Notes: generated from the letters alone by a model not told the origin. A stretch of 42,612 nucleotides of DNA from JAWLEV01 sp046538105 (GCA_046538105.1 JBKHJO010000020.1:1-42612), one strand, 5' to 3'; positions 7,588 to 16,353 are shown, numbered from the stretch's first letter. Numbers and translations are program-made.

Positions 7588-8895
7588 ATGCCAAAAAGAC
7601 CGAACATTCTTTACATTCACTCCCACGACACGGGGCGCTACATCCAGCCCTACGGTTACGACGTGCCCGCTCCCCATATCCAAGAATTCGCGGAGGAGGG
7701 GGTGCTGTTCCGTCAGGCTTTTTCCGTGGCTCCCACATGCTCGCCCAGTCGGGCGGGGCTGCTCACGGGGCAATGTGCCCATAGCGCGGGGATGATCGGG
7801 CTGGCGCACCGGGGCTTTTTCCTGCACGATTACGGCCAGCACATCATTCACACGCTGCATCCCCTGGGTTATGAATCGACATTGATTGGGGTACAGCACG
7901 TGGCAGAGGAGACGAGCACCATCGGCTATGACCGGGTGGTCGACGTGGAAACCCGACACGTGCGCGATGTCAGCCCTGCCGCGGTGGAGTTTCTCCAGCG
8001 TGCGCCGCGGGAGCCCTTTTTTCTCTCTGTGGGCTTTGTGGAGACCCATCGCGAGTATCGCGAGCCTGGCCCGGCGGAGGATGCGCGATACTGTCAGCCG
8101 CCAAGGCCCCTTCCCGACACACCGAGGACGCGAGAGGATATGGCCGCCTATAAGGCCACTGCGCGCGTCCTGGATGAGGGTATGGGAGCCGTTCTCGATG
8201 CCCTCGACGAGGCGGGGCTGGCCGATGATACGCTGGTGATCTGCACCACGGACCATGGCATCGCCTTCCCGGCCATGAAATGCAATCTTACCGATCACGG
8301 CATCGGCGTCATGCTCATCATCCGTGGTCCCGGAGGATTTCGCGGTGGCAAGGTGATCGATAGTATGGTGTCACATATAGATATCTTTCCGACGATCTGC
8401 GAGTTGCTGGAGATCGAGATACCCACGTGGTTGCAGGGCACGTCGCTGATGCCCCTCATCCGTGATGAGGCCGATCGGGTCAATGAGGCGATATTCGCCG
8501 ATGTGACTTATCACGCGGCCTATGAGCCGAAGCGCTGTGTGCGTACTGACCGCTGGAAGTATATTCGGCGTTTTGACGGGCGCCGAACGCCTGTCCTTCC
8601 CAATTGCGACGATAGTTTGAGCAAGGATGTGTGGATGGAACATGGTTGGAAGGATCGAGAAGTGGTCGCAGAACAACTCTACGATCTGGTATTCGATCCC
8701 AATGAGGTTAACAACGTGGCAGACGATCCGGATAGAGCCTCCGTTCTGGCAAGGATGCGTAAGCGATTACAGGATTGGATGGAGCGCACCAATGATCCTT
8801 TGCTGAGAGGTCCTGTGCCCGCTCCTGGCGGGTCGCGTGTGAACGATCCCGACGGTTTTTCTCCCAGAGAGGATACGTATATAGCGGAAACTTGA
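7588..8895 (+). CDS. Sulfatase (type I, formylglycine-dependent)
   Basis: A 435-residue alkaline-phosphatase-fold sulfatase that hydrolyses sulfate esters or sulfamates. The formylglycine signature is intact: Cys51 in TCSPSRAGLLTG, the C-x-P-S-R type recognised by maturation enzymes. A C-terminal metal-site segment (TTDHGIAFPAMK) and a second motif (LTDHGIGVMLIIRGPG) follow. There is no signal peptide, so it should act in the cytoplasm on imported sugars, in line with the neighbouring dehydrogenases and lactonase. ATG 7588 has AGGAAAGGAAGGGG in front; ATG 7558, overlapping the pseudogene stop codon, would add 10 residues. The overall pattern resembles N-sulfoglucosamine-type sulfatases, but the substrate cannot be assigned. 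No maturase gene is in the window. Confidence 0.9.
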   Translation: MPKRPNILYIHSHDTGRYIQPYGYDVPAPHIQEFAEEGVLFRQAFSVAPTCSPSRAGLLTGQCAHSAGMIGLAHRGFFLHDYGQHIIHTLHPLGYESTLIGVQHVAEETSTIGYDRVVDVETRHVRDVSPAAVEFLQRAPREPFFLSVGFVETHREYREPGPAEDARYCQPPRPLPDTPRTREDMAAYKATARVLDEGMGAVLDALDEAGLADDTLVICTTDHGIAFPAMKCNLTDHGIGVMLIIRGPGGFRGGKVIDSMVSHIDIFPTICELLEIEIPTWLQGTSLMPLIRDEADRVNEAIFADVTYHAAYEPKRCVRTDRWKYIRRFDGRRTPVLPNCDDSLSKDVWMEHGWKDREVVAEQLYDLVFDPNEVNNVADDPDRASVLARMRKRLQDWMERTNDPLLRGPVPAPGGSRVNDPDGFSPREDTYIAET

Positions 8896-8973
8896 TGTTC
8901 GTCCTGGATGTTCGCTGTTGGAGCGAGCACTTATGAAGGAATTCCACTATTGTATTGAAGGAGTTAAATCTTG

Positions 8974-9990
8974 ATGTCATCAAGACTTTGTTTTGGCGTC
9001 ATCGGCTGTGGTGATGCTGGTGCAGAGATGTGGCAGGGCATCGACGCGGCTTCTCCTGCTGAGCTGGTCATGTTGATGGATGAGAACGCCGATCTGCTGG
9101 ACGATCTATCGCAGGTTTACGCTGTCCCCACGACGACGGTGGTGGAAGAGGTGCTGAGTTGTGATGACGTGGACGCCGTATACATCTCAGCGCCCATGGA
9201 GCAGCGGATCTCTCTGGGCATACGGGCCGCTGAGGCAGGTAAGCAGGTATTTTTGGAGAATCCTGTGGCCAGCGATCTGGCAGACCTGAATGCCCTGCTG
9301 GATGTCTGTCGGGCCAATGACGTCAATTTGGGAGTGGCTCTGGGCGCCCAGGTGGATGCGGGCGTGAGGGAAGCGCGAAGGATGATTCGCGCTGGTTTTC
9401 TGGGGGATGTGGTCGCAGTGCGGATGGATGCCTTTGTCGAGGCACCGCGTGCTCGGCGACGGCGCATGGAGCGGGCGGGTGAACGCGAGGATCTGCTCGG
9501 TGCTCTTGTGGAGCAGATAAACGCCGTCCGGTGGATTACGGGCTCGGAGGTACTCAGGGTCTCGGCCAAAGGTGAGTCGCGATCTGGCAAAGGAAAGGCC
9601 AATGTCATCGCTCTGGGCGCCGTGCTGGACTATGAAAACGGCGTCGTTGGTGTGTTACAAGGAGGCTGGAATCTGCCCGGTGGGGAGCATGAGGATGTTC
9701 CGGGTCCCCGAGTCTATGGTACAAGGGGTCAGTTGATTCTTGCTCGAGAGCCCCTGGTGTACTTTTTGGAGGCACCGGAAGGGGGCGTTTCGCAATCGTG
9801 GCAGCCACTGCGCTTTTCTGGGCCATTGGGAGACAAAGAGCAGATGGTGGAACGCTTTGCCGCCGCCGTCCTGGAAGGGGAGAAACCACCGGTCAACGGG
9901 ACCGATGCGCAAAAGGCGTTGGAAGTGATCGAGGCCATCCATCGTTCGGCGGGGAGTGACACCCCGCAAGCGTTGCCTCTACGGGACTGA
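8974..9990 (+). CDS. Gfo/Idh/MocA family oxidoreductase
   Basis: About 338 residues. The Rossmann domain begins CFGVIGCGDAGAEMW, and the family E-K-P motif appears as LENPVA near residue 90. A long Arg-rich stretch (APRARRRRMERAGERED, about 150-168) follows and is unusual for the family. ATG 8974 lies 10 nt after AAGGAG; TTG 8971 is the alternative. It is 78 nt downstream of the sulfatase on the same strand and may belong to the same transcript. It is distinct in sequence from the other Gfo/Idh proteins in the window. Substrate unknown. Confidence 0.88.
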   Translation: MSSRLCFGVIGCGDAGAEMWQGIDAASPAELVMLMDENADLLDDLSQVYAVPTTTVVEEVLSCDDVDAVYISAPMEQRISLGIRAAEAGKQVFLENPVASDLADLNALLDVCRANDVNLGVALGAQVDAGVREARRMIRAGFLGDVVAVRMDAFVEAPRARRRRMERAGEREDLLGALVEQINAVRWITGSEVLRVSAKGESRSGKGKANVIALGAVLDYENGVVGVLQGGWNLPGGEHEDVPGPRVYGTRGQLILAREPLVYFLEAPEGGVSQSWQPLRFSGPLGDKEQMVERFAAAVLEGEKPPVNGTDAQKALEVIEAIHRSAGSDTPQALPLRD

Positions 9991-10023
9991 CATCCTTTCG
10001 ACTCCAGGGTTTGATGCGAACGG

Positions 10024-10050
10024 CCTTCCCGTCTTTGGATGATGGGAAGG
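10024..10050. terminator. Possible bidirectional terminator hairpin between convergent genes
   Basis: CCTTCCC (10024-10030) and GGGAAGG (10044-10050) form a 7-bp inverted repeat in the 90-nt gap between the convergent Gfo/Idh gene and the glycosidase gene. There is no T-tract on either side, so the call rests on position and symmetry only. Confidence 0.35.
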
Positions 10051-10080
10051 GTTTGGTCGCCTATTGCGTCCGGGGTGTCG

Positions 10081-11538
10081 TCAGGCTTCTTTGCACAGGC
10101 GTACAGCCATGTACGGTTTCCCCGGCAGGTCTATGGTGAATGTACCGGAGAAACTTTCTTCTACTGGTGTGATGCGCATCTCCCAGGTGTCGATCACTTC
10201 AACCTTGTAGGTGTGGTCTTTTGGCATGGAGAAAGGGATGGCTGCGGGTTGAAGTACGCCACAGTAGGTCAAATAGTATGCGTCGCCTTTGCTGGCGCAG
10301 GGAAAGCCCGTATCGACGATGCCTTTTACGGGATCCAATCCACAGTCAGGGCCTTTTTGCAGGATCTCTTTCAAGAAGGCGATCCGAGAAGGGCTCTGGC
10401 CGTACAGCCTGCCGCCCTTGGACCACCAGAGGATATTCTCAGGATGTAGGTATGTTTCGCCATGGCCCACATAGCCTCCGCGTACCGCACCCTCCCAGCA
10501 TTTGCGCACCATCTCCTGGGGTGGCATGTTGCCCCAGCGGCGGGGAATGTTGCCCTCATACTTGCATTCGTCGATGACCACTGGCTTTTTGTACTGGCTC
10601 CGCCACGTGTCGGTCCTTTCTAGTTCGCTGCTTTGCACGCTCAGATGTGTGACCCAGGGCTTGCTGTGATCGTAGAATGTCCTGCAGTTATGCACGGAAC
10701 GGAGGTGGTGATAAGGGTCACTCTCCTGAACGATGCGAAAGAAGCGGTCCCAATCGCGCATGCTCTTATCTTCCATGAGGTCGTACTCGTTGGCCATGGA
10801 CCACCATACATTTCGGTAGGCCGCCAGACGCGCCACGACATGGCGCAGGTAGCGTTCATCGGTTTCTGGATCGAGATGAGCGTAGCCCCATCGGTCGTAG
10901 GGGTGAAAGAGGATGATGTCGGCCTCGATCCCCAGATCCCTCAGATCCTGGACTCTCCGCTCCAGATGCTGGAAGAAGGCGGGGTTGAAACGTGTAAAAT
11001 CCCAGTCCCCAGATCCATCGCGCTGGAAGGGGTGATACACGGGCTCGTTGCTATTATATTTGTAGTGCTTGGGAAACACGCACATGCGCATCTTGTTGAA
11101 AGGCGTTTTCTGCAGTGTATCCAGGGTTTGTACTTCCAGTTCCTCGCCCTGATGATTCCATACATAGCACGTCGTACCCAGAGGATAGTAGGGCGCGCCA
11201 TCGGCGTAGGTGAAATGGTATGTGTCGGCGACACTTATGGGGCCGTGGTTATCGGACGAGGGAGATATACAGACAAACTTTCCACTGACGCCATCCAACG
11301 CGGGGCGGTTGCTTTTTGTGGTATAGCGCCATTCGCCCACAGTGTCGGGCATGAAGCGGAGGCGGTAGACGCCCTCGCCATCGTAAAAGCCATCGATATC
11401 CACGATGCGATGCTTATGGGCGAATTGGGCGCCCATGGTGACATCGGTGAAGGGGTTGCCTTCCTGGGGGCCTTTGAGGGAGATTTCTAAAATATCCCAC
11501 TGTTCGACCATTTCTTCGGCGAATTCTCTTTCACTCAT
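10081..11538 (-). CDS. Glycoside hydrolase, DUF5060 / DUF4038 (apiosidase-like) family
   Basis: A 485-residue protein with three parts. An N-terminal beta-sandwich (about 1-95, DUF5060-like: EGVYRLRFMPDTVGEWRYTT) is followed by a TIM barrel (about 100-390) with the motif YPLGTTCYVWNHQ. A C-terminal beta domain (about 400-485, DUF5605-like) completes it. Candidate acid/base and nucleophile carboxylates are Glu in SMANEYDLM (about 247) and Asp/Glu in VVIDECKYEG (about 320), at the ends of barrel strands 4 and 7 as in clan GH-A. There is no signal peptide, suggesting cytoplasmic cleavage of oligosaccharides. It is encoded convergently to the sugar-oxidation genes. Linkage specificity is not deducible. 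Confidence 0.82.
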   Translation of the reverse strand: MSEREFAEEMVEQWDILEISLKGPQEGNPFTDVTMGAQFAHKHRIVDIDGFYDGEGVYRLRFMPDTVGEWRYTTKSNRPALDGVSGKFVCISPSSDNHGPISVADTYHFTYADGAPYYPLGTTCYVWNHQGEELEVQTLDTLQKTPFNKMRMCVFPKHYKYNSNEPVYHPFQRDGSGDWDFTRFNPAFFQHLERRVQDLRDLGIEADIILFHPYDRWGYAHLDPETDERYLRHVVARLAAYRNVWWSMANEYDLMEDKSMRDWDRFFRIVQESDPYHHLRSVHNCRTFYDHSKPWVTHLSVQSSELERTDTWRSQYKKPVVIDECKYEGNIPRRWGNMPPQEMVRKCWEGAVRGGYVGHGETYLHPENILWWSKGGRLYGQSPSRIAFLKEILQKGPDCGLDPVKGIVDTGFPCASKGDAYYLTYCGVLQPAAIPFSMPKDHTYKVEVIDTWEMRITPVEESFSGTFTIDLPGKPYMAVRLCKEA

Positions 11539-11802
11539 TTGTTTCCTTCTCCAGCCAATCTCAAGAAAGATGTATCTTTAAATGGTGCTCTGCGAATCGC
11601 TGTGGTTACCAGGGCGTGGCAGTGTGCATTATCGATGCTACGAGACGCACTTTTTTTTCATAGCAGCCGAGATGTTCTCGCCGACACGTATCGGATGCGA
11701 TGGCGACAAGATTCACAGTCCCTATCTCCCGGAAGCCCAGTTTCATGTGAGTTGGATCGTGGACATTCTACATTCGGCACATACGCGTGTCAAACGATTT
11801 TT
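11539..11802. other. Intergenic region upstream of the glycosidase gene
   Basis: A 264-nt stretch without a convincing gene. It must carry the glycosidase promoter on the minus strand, but I found no good -35/-10 pair. A minor CGAGA-TGT-TCTCG hairpin lies near 11670, next to a run of eight T on the plus strand. No coding similarity was recognised. Confidence 0.4.
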
Positions 11803-11844
11803 CACGGGGAAGGGAACGCTTTTTATAGCGTTCCCTTCCCCGTG
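11803..11844. terminator. Perfect 18-bp palindromic hairpin after the VIT/vWA gene
   Basis: Arms CACGGGGAAGGGAACGCT (11803-11820) and its exact complement (11827-11844) flank a 6-nt loop. The element begins 16 nt beyond the stop codon of the minus-strand VIT/vWA gene, so it probably ends or stabilises that transcript. No T-tract follows on either strand, so it could instead be a stand-alone palindromic repeat. Confidence 0.6.
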
Positions 11845-11860
11845 CAGGAATCGGTCTCTT

Positions 11861-14167
11861 TCACAGGCCGAGCAGGCTCTGGAGACGGCTTCTTAAGGAG
11901 GGCCAAAGGCCTTTTGCGGGGACGTTGGGTATGGGGGCCGGCTCTGGTGTTCGTGGGGGTCGCACGTGCTCTGTGAATGCGGGGCTCGCCGCTGGATACG
12001 CTGTGGGCCCTGCGACGGCGTTCGATGTCGCGTCCGCACTCTGTTTGGGACCGATTCGATAGGCTTGCCCCTTCCAGACGAGGAGGACGCGATCTCCCAG
12101 TGCCAGATAGGATCCCCAAGATGGATGATCGCGCGCGAGTGCAAAATAGGCGGAACTGGCAAAGGGGACGTCGATGGTTTCCATCGTGTTCTCGTAGGCC
12201 GTATCGACCCACATGCCATTCTGCAGTATGAAGGTCTTGTTGCCAACAGTGCGCAGGCGTTCATCGGCTGGTGTGTGGGCCACCTCGGCCTCGCGCAATG
12301 TCCTTTGGGCCATACTGCTTTCCACGGCCACTTTGCCAGAGAGTGCAGACGGCATCCCAGCAGCGGCTGGCGTGGCGGTCACAAGGCTCCCTGGGGCTAT
12401 GGGACGTTCGCTATCCGCCGTCAGCGTATCCTCAGTCTCATCGATGAGGGAGGAGGTGTAGGGGGTGACGATGCCGTATTTCAGACTCAGGCGGATGATT
12501 TCATCCACCAGTTCACCCTCGACGCCATATAGCCGCACCTGTGTAAGCAGGTGGCCGATTTTGCGCGTGGCCCACAGGCGCGGAATGAACGCCTCCCCTC
12601 CCTCCTCCTGAAAGTACATATCGTGAAAGGCATAGGTGGTAGATTCATCGTTCACAAGCCCTTGCATACGTACAGTGGTTTTCCCGCCACGGCGATAGCG
12701 ACCCAGCACCAAGATCTGATTCCCCACAAAGAGGTCGGGCAGGGGTGAGGGAAAGATCTGTTCGGCATGCACTCGCCCAAAATCGAGGGACACTCTCTCA
12801 AGCACGGGGGAGGCGATCTTGTCGTAGAACGAGGAGATGACATGCTCTATACTCTCATCGGGCTTCACATAACTTGAGGTCCCATTATGCTCCTGAGACA
12901 GTCGATCCAGGAGAATTGTGTTGACATCGTATCCCACGCCAAAGGCGAAGATCTGTACCCGTTCGCTGGCGGACTCTTTTATGTGTTCCAGGATAACCTT
13001 TGTTCGTATTTCGCCCTCGGTGGCCAGGCCGTCGGTGAGAAAGATGATCACCTGGGGGCGATCACCCTCTGTTTGCTCTAGGGTCTTTTTGAGGGCCTGG
13101 TCGATGTTAGTACCACCACCCGCCTCCAATTCATTGACAAAGGCATACGCGTCGTCGCGTTCAGTAACCTCCTGCGGGGTCCGTGCGTAGACACGGATGC
13201 TTGTGGCGAAGGAGATGATGTTGAAGCGATCGCGCTCGTGCAGATTGCGCAGGACGTACTTGAGGGCCCGCTTTGCCTGGTTCATCTTTTGCCCCCGCAT
13301 GCTCCCGGAGGTGTCCAGCACAAAGAAGATATCCCTGGCGACGACCTCGTCTTTTTCCACCTCGCGTTTGGGGTCCAAGAACAGGAGAAAGAAACCCTCT
13401 TCGCCCGGCTCTTTATAGCTCAGCACGTTGGCTCCCAGATCGTCAGTACCCGTCGTATAGTAGAGAATAAAGTCTTTTTTCGGCGTCACGTCGGTTTGTC
13501 TATACTCTACCGTCGCCCTGTGCTCCCCCTCTCTCTTGAGCGTCACGTCGTGGCTGGGCGAGTAGGCGGCCTTTAGCGTCTCGTGGGAGGTGATCCTCAC
13601 CGACACTTGCACATCCTCCAAGGGACGTGTGGAGAATTTCTCTGTATTGAGAGGGTAGGTGTACTTGACCAACTCGCTATCCTTGGCGAGAATTTCCTGG
13701 TATTCCAACTGGATACGTTTTTCTCCGTGGGCAGGAATGGGATAGACGCGGGCGCGAAAGGCATTGCGGCCCACGTATTCCAGTAGAGCGGGATCGCGCT
13801 GCTGTGCCACGATTTGCTCATAAATCGTACGTGCCTCCTCCTTGTCCAGCACCTGGGACTCCAGGCGTTGCCCGTCCACCCACATGGCAAAGGAGGAGAT
13901 GGTGGCGTCGTCCGGAATGGGGAATATGTACTCTCCTTCGATGTCATCTGGCCCCTCGTTGATAAAGACCTGATCCACGTGGGTGGTGGCTATCTGATTG
14001 TCGATAGTCACGTGGACGCGATGATACTTGATGGCCAGGAAGCGAAGGGGAGGAGAGGGTTTGGAAGGATCTGGCACGGGCACGATGATCCCATCCGCCG
14101 ATGAGGAATAGGAGAGACAGAAGAAAAAGAGGATGAACAGTATGGGAACCCAGGTTCGCGTCTTCAT
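11861..14167 (-). CDS. Secreted VIT and von Willebrand factor A domain protein
   Basis: A 768-residue protein. Residues 1-24 form a signal peptide (Arg/Thr then a hydrophobic Ile/Leu/Phe core). A VIT domain follows at about 45-175, with FLAIKYHRVHVTIDNQIATT and a motif around YVGRNAFRARVYPIPAHGEK. A vWA domain spans about 270-450 with an intact metal-ion-dependent adhesion site: DTSGSM near 280, the threonine in the GGTNID loop, and LTDGLATEGE near 375. This is the layout of inter-alpha-trypsin-inhibitor heavy-chain-like proteins, which bind other proteins or surfaces through Mg2+. A Pro-rich tail ends the protein. Start ATG has AGGAGGAG upstream. Exact ligand unknown; there is no sortase motif. 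Confidence 0.9.
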   Translation of the reverse strand: MKTRTWVPILFILFFFCLSYSSSADGIIVPVPDPSKPSPPLRFLAIKYHRVHVTIDNQIATTHVDQVFINEGPDDIEGEYIFPIPDDATISSFAMWVDGQRLESQVLDKEEARTIYEQIVAQQRDPALLEYVGRNAFRARVYPIPAHGEKRIQLEYQEILAKDSELVKYTYPLNTEKFSTRPLEDVQVSVRITSHETLKAAYSPSHDVTLKREGEHRATVEYRQTDVTPKKDFILYYTTGTDDLGANVLSYKEPGEEGFFLLFLDPKREVEKDEVVARDIFFVLDTSGSMRGQKMNQAKRALKYVLRNLHERDRFNIISFATSIRVYARTPQEVTERDDAYAFVNELEAGGGTNIDQALKKTLEQTEGDRPQVIIFLTDGLATEGEIRTKVILEHIKESASERVQIFAFGVGYDVNTILLDRLSQEHNGTSSYVKPDESIEHVISSFYDKIASPVLERVSLDFGRVHAEQIFPSPLPDLFVGNQILVLGRYRRGGKTTVRMQGLVNDESTTYAFHDMYFQEEGGEAFIPRLWATRKIGHLLTQVRLYGVEGELVDEIIRLSLKYGIVTPYTSSLIDETEDTLTADSERPIAPGSLVTATPAAAGMPSALSGKVAVESSMAQRTLREAEVAHTPADERLRTVGNKTFILQNGMWVDTAYENTMETIDVPFASSAYFALARDHPSWGSYLALGDRVLLVWKGQAYRIGPKQSADATSNAVAGPTAYPAASPAFTEHVRPPRTPEPAPIPNVPAKGLWPSLRSRLQSLLGL

Positions 14168-14197
14168 AATAGATCTCCTCCTGTTTTGCGAGTTTTT

Positions 14198-14227
14198 CTT
14201 ATATCAGTGAGACGCCCTTTCGAGCAA
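14198..14227 (-). promoter_or_regulatory. Probable promoter of the VIT/vWA gene
   Basis: On the minus strand, TTGCTC (complement of 14222-14227), an 18-bp spacer and TATAAG (complement of 14198-14203) lie 31 nt before the start codon. Spacing is slightly long. Confidence 0.5.
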
Positions 14228-14245
14228 AAAAGTTCCTCATGGAGA

Positions 14246-14274
14246 TTGGTAATTTGAGAACTGGATGCTATACT
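14246..14274 (+). promoter_or_regulatory. Probable promoter of the DUF1461-type gene
   Basis: TTGGTA (14246-14251), a 17-bp spacer and TATACT (14269-14274) lie about 60 nt before ATG 14337. The promoter is divergent from that of the VIT/vWA gene. Confidence 0.6.
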
Positions 14275-14336
14275 CTTTCAGATCGATTGGAAATATCCCA
14301 GACAGTATTTGGCACGAGGCTATCAAGGGGGAGCAT

Positions 14337-15020
14337 ATGAAAACGCCAGGCTGGCTTGTGGCCATTGTGCAACTGCTCCTGACTGTGAGCGTGCCCATCA
14401 TCCTGATCGTCTCTCCCCTGTATCTTTTTTTCACGCCGGCCATGGTGCGTCACGAATACAGTCGCGAGGATTTTTCTGCAGCGGTGCGCTTTGATCAGCA
14501 GGAGAGGCTCCGACTTTCGGATGATATTATGGGCTATCTACGAGGAAAGGGGAGCGTGGATTCCCTGCGTAGCATGCACACGGACGAGGGCGAGAGGGCG
14601 TTAAGGGAATCGGAAGTGCAGCATTTGGTGGATGTAAAAGGCGTGCTGGGTGGTCTGTATCTGGCGCATAGCATAGCCGTGATCGTTGGGCTGGCGGCTG
14701 GGATTGCGCTTTTCTGGCTGACCGACCGCGCGCACGTGGTAAAAGGCCTACAGACGGGGGCATGGATCACTGTGGGATGCATGGCATTCGTGCTTGTAAG
14801 TTCTTTTGTCGATTTTGGCGTTTTTTTTACTCGCTTTCACCAGGTTTTTTTTGAGCCTGACACGTGGGTTTTCTACTCAGAGGATACCCTCATCCAGCTT
14901 TACCCCTTGGCCTTTTGGATCGACGTGGTATGGAAGCTAGGCCTCTTTATTCTGGTAGAGGCGGGGATATTGTATATCTTGTTGTTCTTGGCCGGACGCG
15001 TTGTGCGTGAGGGCAGATGA
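14337..15020 (+). CDS. DUF1461/TIGR01906-type integral membrane protein
   Basis: A 227-residue protein with four predicted membrane helices: about 8-30, 103-125, 135-155 and 197-222. The loop after helix 1 carries family-like features: a stretch ending in DIMGYLRGKG, then ESEVQHLVDVKGVLGGLYLA, where an acidic/His segment precedes helix 2. This matches the uncharacterised DUF1461 family of Firmicutes and Chloroflexota membrane proteins. ATG 14337 is chosen because AAGGGGGAG precedes it; the longer reading from 14265 would start on top of the -10 box. No function is established. A strong hairpin terminator follows at 15054. Confidence 0.8.
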   Translation: MKTPGWLVAIVQLLLTVSVPIILIVSPLYLFFTPAMVRHEYSREDFSAAVRFDQQERLRLSDDIMGYLRGKGSVDSLRSMHTDEGERALRESEVQHLVDVKGVLGGLYLAHSIAVIVGLAAGIALFWLTDRAHVVKGLQTGAWITVGCMAFVLVSSFVDFGVFFTRFHQVFFEPDTWVFYSEDTLIQLYPLAFWIDVVWKLGLFILVEAGILYILLFLAGRVVREGR

Positions 15021-15053
15021 TCTGTCGTTTGGGATGATGTCGTCCTGGCCATG

Positions 15054-15093
15054 ATAAAACCCGCCTTTTCCACATGGGAAAGGCGGGTTTTAT
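15054..15093. terminator. Bidirectional intrinsic terminator
   Basis: An 18-bp stem (one G-T pair) closes the 4-nt loop ACAT, with A4 at the left foot and T4 at the right foot, so a U-tract forms in either direction. It serves the plus-strand membrane-protein gene ending at 15020 and the minus-strand Rrf2 gene ending at 15185. Confidence 0.88.
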
Positions 15094-15184
15094 CTATATT
15101 CGATTGGTTCATTACAGCACTAGATGTTAGGCACCGTATGTGGGCAACCCTATATCGTGATCGCAGTTTATCTTTTAGGGTCTA

Positions 15185-15625
15185 TCAGGGGTGGGCCTCT
15201 TTTTCAGCACGGGCCTCGTATTCGGCCTGTGCGAGCTGCCCAAAGTCAGCCTCTCCGAGTATCCGTTTCATGGCGTCCGTCGCCTCTTGCCACACATCGA
15301 GCACCGGGCAAGTGTCCATGAAACTGCATGCATTTGTGACGTTCTCCTGGATACAGGCCACGGGATCGATGGGTCCCTCCAGGGCAACGACCACCTCCAG
15401 AAGCGATATTTGGCTTGGAGAACGCGCCAGCGTATGGCCGCCGTGAGGTCCCCTACGGCTACGAATCAAGCCCGCCTTGCGTAGAGTGATCAGCAATTGA
15501 TACAAATAGTTCTCTGGTATCTCACGTGCGGCAGCGATCTCGGCGCTTTGTACGTATCCCTCACCAGCCCTCGCTGCGAGTTCCAGCATGGCGCGTATGC
15601 CGTACTCCCCCTTGGTTGAGATCAT
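15185..15625 (-). CDS. Rrf2-family regulator with three-cysteine cluster site
   Basis: A 146-residue protein of Rrf2 size. The N-terminal winged helix begins MISTKGEYGIRAMLELA and contains the recognition helix region IPENYLYQLLITLRKAGLI followed by the wing SRRGPHGGHTLAR. Three cysteines sit in the loop after the dimerisation helix: C91, C100 and C106. Members such as IscR and NsrR bind an Fe-S cluster with three cysteines in this region (C92, C98 and C104 in E. coli IscR), so an iron-sulfur or redox sensor is likely. The C-x8-C spacing is wider than in IscR. It has its own promoter, and the only adjacent redox gene is the nitroreductase upstream. Target genes unknown. Confidence 0.9.
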   Translation of the reverse strand: MISTKGEYGIRAMLELAARAGEGYVQSAEIAAAREIPENYLYQLLITLRKAGLIRSRRGPHGGHTLARSPSQISLLEVVVALEGPIDPVACIQENVTNACSFMDTCPVLDVWQEATDAMKRILGEADFGQLAQAEYEARAEKEAHP

Positions 15626-15677
15626 CGACTACCCCTGCATTTCAGCATAAATGAACCTTGTCTATCAACTTTGTTTA

Positions 15678-15705
15678 ATTATAACACCTGTGGACAGGGC
15701 GTCAA
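15678..15705 (-). promoter_or_regulatory. Promoter of the Rrf2 regulator
   Basis: On the minus strand, TTGACG (complement of 15700-15705), a 16-bp spacer and TATAAT (complement of 15678-15683) give a near-consensus promoter about 50 nt before the start codon. It makes the regulator independent of the nitroreductase gene. Confidence 0.78.
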
Positions 15706-15770
15706 AATGAGGAGCGTTTGCCGTTGCAGGTTTTGATCTTTGAAGGAGAGGGAATATCGCCCATCGCTGT

Positions 15771-16310
15771 CTAGCGCACGATATCGTAGCCATTCCAACT
15801 CGCCCGTTGTTCAAAGGGTTTCTTTTGCCGGCGGGGACTTTGCTCGGCGGGATGTCCCACCGGTACCACCAGGGCCAACAATCTATCGTCTGGGATGCCT
15901 AAGACTTGTTGCGTTTGTTCTCTTACGCCGGGGGTATTGAAAGGGCCATCTAACCATCCGCACTTGTAGCCCAAGGCTGTGGCTGCCAGGAGCATGTTTT
16001 CCGTGGCCACGGCAAAGTCAGCGATGAGGCACTCGGTGGTGATGTCGAGGACCTCGTGAACACGGGGGTGGGTCAGGACGGCGATGAGGGCGGGAGCGCT
16101 TTGCAGAATGGCGTTATCAGTGATGTCGCTGATCTCCTCGATGATCTCTGGGTCATTTACAATGATAAACTCTGGTGATTGGGTGTTGCCCGCCGACGGT
16201 GCGGCCATCCCTGCCCGCACGATACGTTGAAGATCTTTCTCGGGGATGTTTTCCTTTGAAAAGCGCGCTTTGTGACTGTAACGCCTTTCGATTGCTTCAA
16301 AGAGTTCCAT
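15771..16310 (-). CDS. Nitroreductase-family FMN oxidoreductase
   Basis: A 179-residue flavoprotein. The N-terminus MELFEAIERRYSHKARF holds the family FMN phosphate-contact pattern (R-R-Y-S-x-K-x-R-F). AAPSAGNTQSPEF near residue 45 is the second conserved FMN segment, and GYKCGWLDGPFN and LVVPVGHPAE are typical of the C-terminal half. It reduces nitro compounds, quinones or related substrates with NAD(P)H as a homodimer. ATG at 16310 is preceded by GGGAGGCG. The natural substrate is unknown. It has its own promoter at 16354-16382 and is divergent from the Gfo/Idh operon. Confidence 0.9.
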   Translation of the reverse strand: MELFEAIERRYSHKARFSKENIPEKDLQRIVRAGMAAPSAGNTQSPEFIIVNDPEIIEEISDITDNAILQSAPALIAVLTHPRVHEVLDITTECLIADFAVATENMLLAATALGYKCGWLDGPFNTPGVREQTQQVLGIPDDRLLALVVPVGHPAEQSPRRQKKPFEQRASWNGYDIVR

Positions 16311-16353
16311 AATTCGCCTCCCTTGCTCCCTTGTTTGTAGCAAGATCTTTTGT

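Noticed and set aside
10633..11490. A 285-codon plus-strand frame opposite the glycosidase gene
   Set aside because: Antisense shadow; the minus-strand product has a coherent glycosidase domain layout and a proper start.
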